44,919 nt of DNA from Allofustis seminis DSM 15817 (lineage in GTDB: Bacteria > Bacillota > Bacilli > Lactobacillales > Carnobacteriaceae_A), in NCBI RefSeq assembly GCF_000374325.1, contig NZ_KB894087.1:1-44919 (forward strand), written 5' to 3'. The position numbers and the translations under genes are program-made. This document shows positions 29,735 to 36,143 of the stretch, piece by piece; within the stretch, counting starts at the first letter, position 1; each line of letters starts with the position of its first letter. A model generated the notes under the pieces. The model was not told the DNA's origin, ran no database searches, and saw nothing but the letters and a program-made list of their open reading frames with translations.

Positions 29735-31180
29735 ATGACTGGTTATTGGGAACAACGGAATAAAGAAAAACAGTATATGGAATCGTTGTTTAAAAGAGAC
29801 GCAGAATATAACCGTACTCTCCAAGAAATCTATCTACGAGCGCAATCTGAGATTGAAAAAGAAATTCAAGCGGAGCTTGCACGATATGCTGGAAGAGAAC
29901 AATTGTCTATTGTGGATGCACGAGAAAAGATTTCTAAAATGGACGTGGAAGCGTTTCAAACAAAAGCAAAAAAATATGTAAAAGAGAAGGACTTTTCTCC
30001 ACGGGCAAACGACGAATTACGAGCCTACAACGTAAAAATGCGAATGAATCGATTGCGACTTCTTTATGAAAATATACGGTTAGAACTGATTGCTTTAGCG
30101 GATGAAGAAGAGAGAAAATTAAAAGAAAGACTGGATCAAGAAGCGTACGAAGAAATTATACGTCAGGCAGGGATATTAGGACAAAGTATTCCCGATTTAA
30201 ACCTCTTAATACGTAAAACAAAAGCAATTGCTCAGGCGGATTTTAAAGGGGCTCACTACTCTGACCGAGTATGGAAAAGCATGTTTGATATGCAACGAGA
30301 TTTAGAAAAGGTGATTGAGCAAGTTTTAATTCAAGGACGACATCCGAATGAAGCGTCACGTATCCTTAAAAAACACGTGCGGGAAGCTTTTGAGAATAAA
30401 CGGTATGCTTCAGAGCGAATATCTATCACCGAATCTGCCAGAGTACAGAGCAGTTCACAAAAACTAGCGTTTGAAGAGTTTGGAGTACAGAAGTATGAAT
30501 TTATTGCTGAAACAGATAGTAAAACCTGTTCCATCTGTGGAGGACTCGACGGGAAAACGTTTGAAGTGAAAGACATGGCACCCGGTGAAAATGCAGCACC
30601 TATGCATCCCAATTGTCGGTGTTCGGTGGCAGCGAAATCGAGTCGAAAAGAATTAAATGATCGAGCAGAAGCGATGGATATGGAACCAGGAATAACTACT
30701 GATATGTTGTCAATTGAAAAAACATTAGATGCTTATTTAGGTGGGCTTGAATATCGATTGAAAAGTGTTGGTTCTCTGAAAAGAAAAGTTAATGACCGCC
30801 CTTATGATAAAATGCGAGATGTGGTACGTTATACTTTTGTTGGGACACCAGATAATTTAGTGACTGAATACTTTAAAGCAATTGATAAGCTTGAGAATAA
30901 AGGGTATACTATAAGTAAAGTAAAGAACACGTGGATTGATCCTAAGAGCCCGTATAAAGGTATTAACACAAATGTATACTCACCAGAAGGCTATGAGTTT
31001 GAGATTCAATATCACACGAAAGAAAGCTTTGATTTAAAAAATGGTGAGTTGCATGAGTTGTATGAGAAGCAGAGAAAAATTAAAGATAAAAACTCACCAA
31101 AATATTTAGAAATTGATGATCAAATGTTTAAATTGTCTAAAAGGTTATTAGTACCCAATAACATTAGGAGTGTGGAATGA
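29735..31180 (+). CDS. MuF-domain minor head protein with RelA/SpoT-like C-terminal toxin domain
   Basis: 481 residues. Residues 1 to about 300 are a phage Mu F/SPP1 gp7-type minor head protein; the MuF signature ends in TCSICGGLDGKTFEV and HPNCRCSVAA. Plain versions usually stop near here. From about 320 a separate domain follows: SLKRKVNDRPYDKMRDVVRYTF, KVKNTWIDPKSPYKGINTN and FEIQYHTKESFDLKNGELHELYE, which resembles RelA/SpoT-type nucleotidyl-pyrophosphate transferases and related toxin domains. MuF toxins of temperate phages are a known class of polymorphic toxin; the RelA/SpoT-like assignment is by pattern only. The next gene overlaps its stop. Confidence 0.85.
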   Translation: MTGYWEQRNKEKQYMESLFKRDAEYNRTLQEIYLRAQSEIEKEIQAELARYAGREQLSIVDAREKISKMDVEAFQTKAKKYVKEKDFSPRANDELRAYNVKMRMNRLRLLYENIRLELIALADEEERKLKERLDQEAYEEIIRQAGILGQSIPDLNLLIRKTKAIAQADFKGAHYSDRVWKSMFDMQRDLEKVIEQVLIQGRHPNEASRILKKHVREAFENKRYASERISITESARVQSSSQKLAFEEFGVQKYEFIAETDSKTCSICGGLDGKTFEVKDMAPGENAAPMHPNCRCSVAAKSSRKELNDRAEAMDMEPGITTDMLSIEKTLDAYLGGLEYRLKSVGSLKRKVNDRPYDKMRDVVRYTFVGTPDNLVTEYFKAIDKLENKGYTISKVKNTWIDPKSPYKGINTNVYSPEGYEFEIQYHTKESFDLKNGELHELYEKQRKIKDKNSPKYLEIDDQMFKLSKRLLVPNNIRSVE

Positions 31181-31401
31181 TGGTTCAATATTTTGAGTTG
31201 TTAGATAACGAGAATAAAGGAACAATTGTTAAATCATATGGCCAAAAAAAATATATGTTGATAGATGGAGAATGGGTGCGAACAGGAATACTAACAGATT
31301 ACCTTATGGCAGATATTTATGACGAAAGTCCGAAAAGTCCAAATGATTACATAGAAATTTCAGAAGAAGAAGCACTTAAAAAACTTGGAATAAATAACTA
31401 G
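31177..31401 (+). CDS. Candidate immunity protein for the MuF toxin
   Basis: 74 residues, acidic (pI clearly low), no membrane segment: YFELLDNENKGTIVKSYGQKKYMLIDGEWVRTGILTDYLMADIYDE. It begins within the stop of the MuF gene (ATGA), with TAGGAGTG upstream, and is closed by a terminator. Placement, size and acidity match immunity genes of polymorphic toxins; no family is recognised, so function is inferred from context alone. Confidence 0.65.
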   Translation: MMVQYFELLDNENKGTIVKSYGQKKYMLIDGEWVRTGILTDYLMADIYDESPKSPNDYIEISEEEALKKLGINN

Positions 31402-31434
31402 CACTTAACTATAAAGTTAGGTGCTAGTTTTATG
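31402..31434 (+). terminator. Terminator after the toxin-immunity pair
   Basis: AGCACTTAAC pairs with GTTAGGTGCT (one G-T pair) then AGTTTTATG. A weak to moderate terminator inside the late operon. Confidence 0.65.
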
Positions 31435-31545
31435 TACAGAAAGGAGTGAGCCTGTAGCTCTATGTGGAAAACGTATACCGAAGCATAGAAAGAGGTGATC
31501 GCCGTGTTCGGAAGAAAAGCGGCTTATCTGTAAGGAGGGAAAATA
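31435..31545 (+). other. Spacer without a convincing gene
   Basis: Two good Shine-Dalgarno sequences occur (AAAGGAGTG near 31440, AAGAGGTGA near 31490) but the frames after them are only 8-12 codons long. They may be decayed or leader peptides. Confidence 0.4.
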
Positions 31546-31686
31546 ATGTATCAATTATGGAAGTTGAAGTGCTGGTTCATTCAGAAATTTTTATGTGTCC
31601 ATGAATGGAAGTGGCGAGAATACGGGATTGAGTGCAGGTCATTTGCAACTTGTAAGAAGTGCGGGAAATTTACAGAAAAAACATAA
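31546..31686 (+). CDS. Small zinc-ribbon-like phage protein (DUF1660-like)
   Basis: 46 residues: CxHEWKWREYGIECRSF and CKKCGKF, the cysteine/histidine pattern of DUF1660 phage proteins. AAGGAGGG ribosome site. Function unknown; followed at once by a terminator. Confidence 0.65.
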   Translation: MYQLWKLKCWFIQKFLCVHEWKWREYGIECRSFATCKKCGKFTEKT

Positions 31687-31724
31687 GCTACTACTCCACG
31701 AGTAGTGGCTATTTTTATTGTCCG
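31685..31724 (+). terminator. Terminator before the scaffold gene
   Basis: AGCTACTAC, loop, GTAGTGGCT (one G-T pair), then ATTTTTATT. The second terminator within 300 bp in the late operon. Confidence 0.75.
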
Positions 31725-31797
31725 AAATGACGAAAAACTTCTCGACATACGGTCGTTAAATGGCATAGACATACGGTCTCAAAACGGAGGTAACGAT

Positions 31798-32394
31798 ATG
31801 GCAGAAGAAACAAAAACTGTTCAGGAAGTAGAAACTGAGACAGTCGACACTCAAGAATCTACTCGAGAAACAGAAGAAAAATTATTAACACAGGACGAAG
31901 TTAATCGATTGATTGCACAAAATAAGTCGAAAGCGAAAGAAGAAGCTCGTAAAGAACTTGAAAAAGAAATGCGAGAGCAACTAGAAGCTGAAGTAGAAGA
32001 AGCTAAACGTTTAGCCAAATTAAACGACGATGAGCGACGTGAAGAGGAATTCAAGAAGCTACAACAAGAACTAGAAGAATTAAAACGTAAAGACGCATAC
32101 AATGGTCTAGCTCGAGAAGCTTCAAAAATGCTTTCTGAACATTCTATTCAATCCACGGATGGTATTCTTCGATTTGTGGTAAAAGACACTGCAGAAGAGA
32201 CACAAGACGCAGTCAACGAGTTTGTAAAGTTGGTGAACGCTAAAGTAGAAGAAGGAGTAAAGGAAGCGCTCAGTGGAAAGACTCCGAAAGTCTACTCTGG
32301 CAATCCACCTATTACAAAAGAAAAGATTATGGAGATTCAGGACACAAGCGAACGACTGAAAGCAATTCAGGAGAACGCACATTTATTTAAATAA
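31798..32394 (+). CDS. Phage scaffolding protein (DUF4355)
   Basis: 198 residues, almost entirely a charged coiled coil in the first two thirds (EEKLLTQDEVNRLIAQ, ARKELEKEMREQLEAEVEEAKRLAKLNDDERREEEFKKLQ-type) as in DUF4355 scaffolds. It guides prohead assembly and leaves before packaging. ATG 31798 is preceded by ACGGAGG; a direct repeat GACATACGGTC (about 31744 and 31768) lies just upstream. Confidence 0.9.
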   Translation: MAEETKTVQEVETETVDTQESTRETEEKLLTQDEVNRLIAQNKSKAKEEARKELEKEMREQLEAEVEEAKRLAKLNDDERREEEFKKLQQELEELKRKDAYNGLAREASKMLSEHSIQSTDGILRFVVKDTAEETQDAVNEFVKLVNAKVEEGVKEALSGKTPKVYSGNPPITKEKIMEIQDTSERLKAIQENAHLFK

Positions 32395-32409
32395 AAGGAG
32401 AATTTAATT

Positions 32410-33276
32410 ATGCCAGAACAAAACTTATCAACTAATTTAGGAACTGCACTATCTATTGATTTTGTAGGTCGTTTTAATCAGCAATTTAAATCTTTAAAAG
32501 ATTTATTAGGAATTGAACGTTTACAGCCAATGCACGCAGGAACATTGTTAAAAACTTACACGAAAGCAGACGTTGAGCTTGCTGATGGAACTGTGGAGCC
32601 AGGTGCAGTGATTCCACTTTCTAAAGTTTCATTAGTAGAAGCAGATTCACACGAATTGACATGGGATAAACGTCGTAAGGCAGTCACCATGGAAGATATT
32701 CAGAAGTTTGGATTTGAAAATGCGATTGTTCGTTCAGACAATGCTTTTATCCGTGAAATTCAAAAAGCTGTTCGAACCAAGCTATTACAACAGTTGGCAA
32801 CAGGTAAAGGTGAAGCTAAAGGTGAAAACTTACAACAAGTCATGGCTCAGAACTGGGCAACTGTGAATGCAACCTTTGATGAAGATGAAGTGCAAGTTAT
32901 TTCATTTATGAACCCATTTGATGCGGCAGAATATTTAGGAAATGCACAAATTACCACTCAAAATACATTCGGAATGACGTATGTACAAGATTTTTTAAAC
33001 AACCGTGTAGTTTTCATGCATGGTGATATTCCACAAGGAACGATTTACTCAACAGCAGACCAAAACTTAGTAGCTGCTTTTGCAGTGATGAACGGTGGAG
33101 AAATTGACAAAGCGTTTGATTTCACCACAGATGATACTGGAATTATTGGGGTCACTCATGACATCAACAAACAACGTCTACAAGCAGAAACAGTCACTGC
33201 TTATGGCTTAGTATTGTTCGCAGAAGTGATTGACGGAGTAGTGGTTGGTAAAATCGAAGCGACTCCTGGAGTTTAA
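32410..33276 (+). CDS. Major capsid protein
   Basis: 288 residues, directly after the scaffold gene with an AAAAGGAG site. Features expected for an HK97-fold capsid protein: N-terminal arm, SHELTWDKRRKAVTMEDIQKFGFENAIVRSDNAFIREIQKAVRTKLLQQLATG spine-helix region and a C-terminal DDTGIIGVTHD. Identification relies on order and composition; the exact Pfam family is not certain. Confidence 0.9.
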   Translation: MPEQNLSTNLGTALSIDFVGRFNQQFKSLKDLLGIERLQPMHAGTLLKTYTKADVELADGTVEPGAVIPLSKVSLVEADSHELTWDKRRKAVTMEDIQKFGFENAIVRSDNAFIREIQKAVRTKLLQQLATGKGEAKGENLQQVMAQNWATVNATFDEDEVQVISFMNPFDAAEYLGNAQITTQNTFGMTYVQDFLNNRVVFMHGDIPQGTIYSTADQNLVAAFAVMNGGEIDKAFDFTTDDTGIIGVTHDINKQRLQAETVTAYGLVLFAEVIDGVVVGKIEATPGV

Positions 33277-33288
33277 GGAGTGGTCTAA

Positions 33289-33558
33289 ATGCTTTATAGA
33301 GTGCTAAAGCCTTTCAAAGATATGAAAGATGAAGAGCGTGAGTATCAGTTCAATGACTGGTACCCACGCTTTAACTTAAAAGTCGAACAAAAGCGATTAG
33401 ATGAACTAGTAAAATCAGGATTCATTCAAGAAGCTTCAACCGAAGAAAAAGAAATTTTTCCAAAACATACGGGCGGCGGTTGGTATGAGTTATCAAACGG
33501 AGAACGTGTTCAGGGAAAGGGAGAGGCTCAGAAAAAACAAAAATCACTAGATAAGTAG
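33289..33558 (+). CDS. Head-region hypothetical protein
   Basis: 89 residues: an N-terminal beta strand (YRVLKPFKD), YQFNDWYPRF, and a Gly/Lys-rich tail GGGWYELSNGERVQGKGEA. Similar small proteins sit between capsid and connector genes in Listeria- and Enterococcus-type siphoviruses. Function unknown. Confidence 0.75.
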   Translation: MLYRVLKPFKDMKDEEREYQFNDWYPRFNLKVEQKRLDELVKSGFIQEASTEEKEIFPKHTGGGWYELSNGERVQGKGEAQKKQKSLDK

Positions 33559-33566
33559 GTGATTGA

Positions 33567-33902
33567 GTGTTAGAAGAAGTCAAATTACTTTTGGAAATTA
33601 AAGATGACACACGAGATGAATTATTGAATCTATTAATTAAGAACGCAAAAACACAAATCTTGGGAAGATTAGAAGAATTAAAAGAACCACCAACGGAAGT
33701 ACCAAAAAGCCTTTCTTACATCGTTTTAGAGCTAGTAGTGATGCGTTATAACCGAATCGGAGCAGAAGGCATTTCTTCGCAAAGCGTAGAAGGATATTCA
33801 GCGCAGTATTTAGCTAACGACTTCGCACCGTATGAAAGCGTGATTACTGCTTATCTAAATAAATATCGTGAACCTAAAACTGGGGTGGTGAGATTCTTAT
33901 GA
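33567..33902 (+). CDS. Head-tail connector protein (gp6/gp15-like)
   Basis: 111 residues from GTG 33567. Helical pattern of phage connector adaptors (VKLLLEIKDDTRDELLNLLIKNAKTQILGRL ... LSYIVLELVVMRYNRIGAEGISSQSVEGYSAQY). Binds under the portal to extend the DNA channel. Overlaps the head-closure gene by 4 bp. Confidence 0.9.
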   Translation: MLEEVKLLLEIKDDTRDELLNLLIKNAKTQILGRLEELKEPPTEVPKSLSYIVLELVVMRYNRIGAEGISSQSVEGYSAQYLANDFAPYESVITAYLNKYREPKTGVVRFL

Positions 33903-34201
33903 GAGCAGATCAGAAGATAGAAATGGTTAAAGAATCGAAGCCGCAATTTAATCCGAATACTGGTAATTATGATGAGTCTTCAGAGACAGTTTTCGAGGTT
34001 TGGGCGAGCGTTAGTGATACGAGTGAAGAGCAAATGCAATTTTTATACGGTAATTTGAAGCGTGGTTCTTATATCATTCGAGTACACGATAGAATCGGGT
34101 ATGAATTCGATTTTATTCGTATGAATGATAGAAAGTATCAAGTAGACAATAAACGTGAATTGCGACGTTTTACAACATTTTATGTGAGTGAGAAACAATG
34201 A
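33899..34201 (+). CDS. Head closure protein (SPP1 gp16-like)
   Basis: 100 residues, beta-rich: FEVWASVSDTSEEQMQFLYGNLKRGSYIIRVHDRIGYEFDFIRMNDRKYQVDN. Matches the phage head-tail joining family that plugs the connector until tails attach. 4-bp overlaps with both neighbours. Confidence 0.88.
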   Translation: MRADQKIEMVKESKPQFNPNTGNYDESSETVFEVWASVSDTSEEQMQFLYGNLKRGSYIIRVHDRIGYEFDFIRMNDRKYQVDNKRELRRFTTFYVSEKQ

Positions 34202-34530
34202 GTGTAAAGATAACGGGATTGGACGTAATTAGTAGATATTTAAAGGAACAAGCGACTGATAGTGATATAAAACGAGTCATTTTACAAAACACGAGCGAGA
34301 TGCAAAACAAAGCGCAAAGAAAGGCAGCAGTCGATACGGGGAACATGAGACGTATGATTGAAATGGATATTCGTGACAATGGATTTACTGGAATTGTAAA
34401 AGCGTCGGCAGGATACTCCGGATACGTTGAATGGGGTACTCGATTTATGACCGCTCAACCTTTTATGCGACCTTCTTTTAATTCACAAATTATTCAGTTA
34501 GAAAAAGATATGAAAAGATTGATGAAATAG
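34198..34530 (+). CDS. HK97 gp10-family tail-joining protein
   Basis: 110 residues: KAAVDTGNMRRMI and KASAGYSGYVEWGTRFMTAQPFMRPSF are the signature stretches of HK97-gp10-type proteins. It works at the head-tail joint or tail terminator step. Confidence 0.93.
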   Translation: MSVKITGLDVISRYLKEQATDSDIKRVILQNTSEMQNKAQRKAAVDTGNMRRMIEMDIRDNGFTGIVKASAGYSGYVEWGTRFMTAQPFMRPSFNSQIIQLEKDMKRLMK

Positions 34531-34532
34531 AG

Positions 34533-34907
34533 GTGATTTCAATTTCACCACAGCAAAAAATATGGATAGCCATTCGTATGGCATCAGTTGAATTGGGATA
34601 CGACACGTATGATTATTTACCTGATGAACGAGTGGACTATCCTTTTGTTTTTATCGGAGAACAATTTAAGCAAGACGAACGCATTCATAAAGACTCGCTA
34701 AATGGTCGTACGCAGATTACCGTTCATGTTTGGCATAACGACTATAAAAAACGTGGGTATTTATCAAATATGATGACGGAGTTAGAGCATGCCGTACGAA
34801 ACAAATTTGGAATGCGACTTTTGCAATCTGACACACGGATTATTGTGGATAGTTCCACAGGCAGCGATTTATTACATGGGATTATCGATTTTAATATTAA
34901 ATATTAG
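34533..34907 (+). CDS. Tail terminator/completion protein
   Basis: 124 residues. YPFVFIGEQF, GRTQITVHVWH and the C-terminal GSDLLHGIIDFNI fit the siphovirus tail-completion group that follows gp10-like genes. Start is uncertain: GTG 34533 lies on its Shine-Dalgarno (AGAGGTGA), so initiation at a nearby ATT (34542) is possible. Confidence 0.8.
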   Translation: MISISPQQKIWIAIRMASVELGYDTYDYLPDERVDYPFVFIGEQFKQDERIHKDSLNGRTQITVHVWHNDYKKRGYLSNMMTELEHAVRNKFGMRLLQSDTRIIVDSSTGSDLLHGIIDFNIKY

Positions 34908-34920
34908 GAGTGAAAAATAT

Positions 34921-35415
34921 ATGGAAACAGTAAAAGGGATTGACCGCATCTTACTCTTTCGTCTTCTTTCTCAAAATGGAGAAAAAGACGCAAGCAAATT
35001 AGCATATCAAACAGAACACGAGATATCTAGTTCAGTAGATGTGGATTCATATGCAACAAAAGACGGGCGTGTTCAGTCGGCAGGGCAAGCAGAAATCACA
35101 ATTAGTGCCACAAGTGTCTTAGCTAAAAATGATAAGTTAGTCGATGACTTATGGGACGCTCACTTAAAAAACGAGATTGTGGAAATTTGGGATATTGATC
35201 GCTCCGCAGAAGCGACAAGTGGTAAGTTTAAGGCAACCTATTATCAAGGATACATTACAGACTACAGTCAAAATCCTAATGCAGAAGATGATATTGAACT
35301 TTCATTAGAATTTGTGATTAACGGAACTGGAGCACGAGGAGAAGCTACACTCTCAGAAGAACAAGCAAAAGTGGTGCAGTACGTATTTGAAGACACAACC
35401 GCAAAACAAGAATAA
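34921..35415 (+). CDS. Major tail (tube) protein, TP901-1 family
   Basis: 164 residues from ATG 34921 (TAGGAGTG). VKGIDRILLFRLLSQNG, SSVDVDSYATKDGRVQSAGQAEITIS and ITDYSQNPNAEDDIELSLEFVINGTG are typical of TP901-1-like tube proteins. Hexamer rings of it form the tail tube around the tape measure. Confidence 0.93.
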   Translation: METVKGIDRILLFRLLSQNGEKDASKLAYQTEHEISSSVDVDSYATKDGRVQSAGQAEITISATSVLAKNDKLVDDLWDAHLKNEIVEIWDIDRSAEATSGKFKATYYQGYITDYSQNPNAEDDIELSLEFVINGTGARGEATLSEEQAKVVQYVFEDTTAKQE

Positions 35416-35456
35416 GGAAGGGGTAACCCTTCCCTTTTTTTATAAGGAGGTATTTT

Positions 35457-35798
35457 ATGGAATTTGAAATTAATGGAAAGTTAAGAGAGCTAAAGTTTGG
35501 CATTGGTTTTGTTCGCAAGTTGAATGAAATTTATTCTGTTGAAAGAGACGGAGTAGCAGTAGATTTCGGAATTGGTATGGCAGCAATTGGTCTTTCTCAG
35601 TATAATCCAGCAACACTCTCCGATGTTATTCGTTGTTCAGCTCAAGGAAATCCGTCACAAAAACAAGTGGATGATGCTATCGAAAAGTATGCAGAGAAAC
35701 ACGGTGAAATTAATGAACTATTCAATGAAGTTAATGAGGCCATGGGAAAGTCTTCTATAGTAAAAGGAACACTCGAAGCCTTTCGAAACATGAACTAA
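35457..35798 (+). CDS. Tail assembly chaperone G
   Basis: 113 residues with the Firmicute TAC pattern (MEFEINGKLRELKFGIGFVRKLNEIY, GIGMAAIGLSQYNPATLSDVIRCSA). It keeps tape measure protein soluble during tail assembly. A fraction of ribosomes slip at GGGAAAG (35744-35750) and continue into the T frame. Strong AAGGAGG site. Confidence 0.92.
   Translation: MEFEINGKLRELKFGIGFVRKLNEIYSVERDGVAVDFGIGMAAIGLSQYNPATLSDVIRCSAQGNPSQKQVDDAIEKYAEKHGEINELFNEVNEAMGKSSIVKGTLEAFRNMN
35744..35750 (+). other. Programmed -1 frameshift site (GGGAAAG)
   Basis: In the G frame the bases read G GGA AAG, the same heptamer as in the lambda G/T gene. After a -1 slip the frame is open without any stop to 36142, joining G to the T part. 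A small CGAA/TTCG stem lies downstream but no strong pseudoknot is obvious. Confidence 0.85.
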
Positions 35799-36142
35799 AA
35801 AAGAAGATTACCTATGAAGATATTGCGATCAATGCTTTTCGTCATTTGGGTGTTAAATCTTTAAAAGAATTAGATGACATGACGTTTGAAGAATACGAAA
35901 TTCGAATGAAGTCAAAGCAGTTACAGAGATTAGACGAAATGCATGATATCCATTTACAAGCTTTCTTGAATCATGCAGTGACTGACACACGAAACCGTGG
36001 GAATAAACAAGTTCCTAGATATCAAAAATTTGAAGATTTCTTTAACTATGAAAAGCATGAGAAAGAATTGTTAGAAATTACTAAGAAACAAGATAAGAAA
36101 TTGATGAAAATGTTGAGAATAGCGAACGAGAAAGGAGGATAA
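35750..36142 (+). CDS. T part of the G/GT tail chaperone (made by -1 frameshift)
   Basis: About 130 codons in the -1 frame after the slippery heptamer; the fusion G-T product would have about 228 residues. The T part is charged and helical (KHELKKKITYEDIAINAFRHLGVKSLKEL, EEYEIRMKSKQLQRLDEMHDIH). A possible independent TTG at 35846 has no ribosome site, supporting synthesis only as a fusion. T recruits tail tube protein to the tape-measure complex in lambda. Confidence 0.85.
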   Translation, partial: VFYSKRNTRSLSKHELKKKITYEDIAINAFRHLGVKSLKELDDMTFEEYEIRMKSKQLQRLDEMHDIHLQAFLNHAVTDTRNRGNKQVPRYQKFEDFFNYEKHEKELLEITKKQDKKLMKMLRIANEKGG

Positions 36143-36143
36143 G

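Noticed and set aside
31435-31545. Small genes with good ribosome sites after the immunity candidate
   Set aside because: Frames are 8-12 codons and have no recognisable content.
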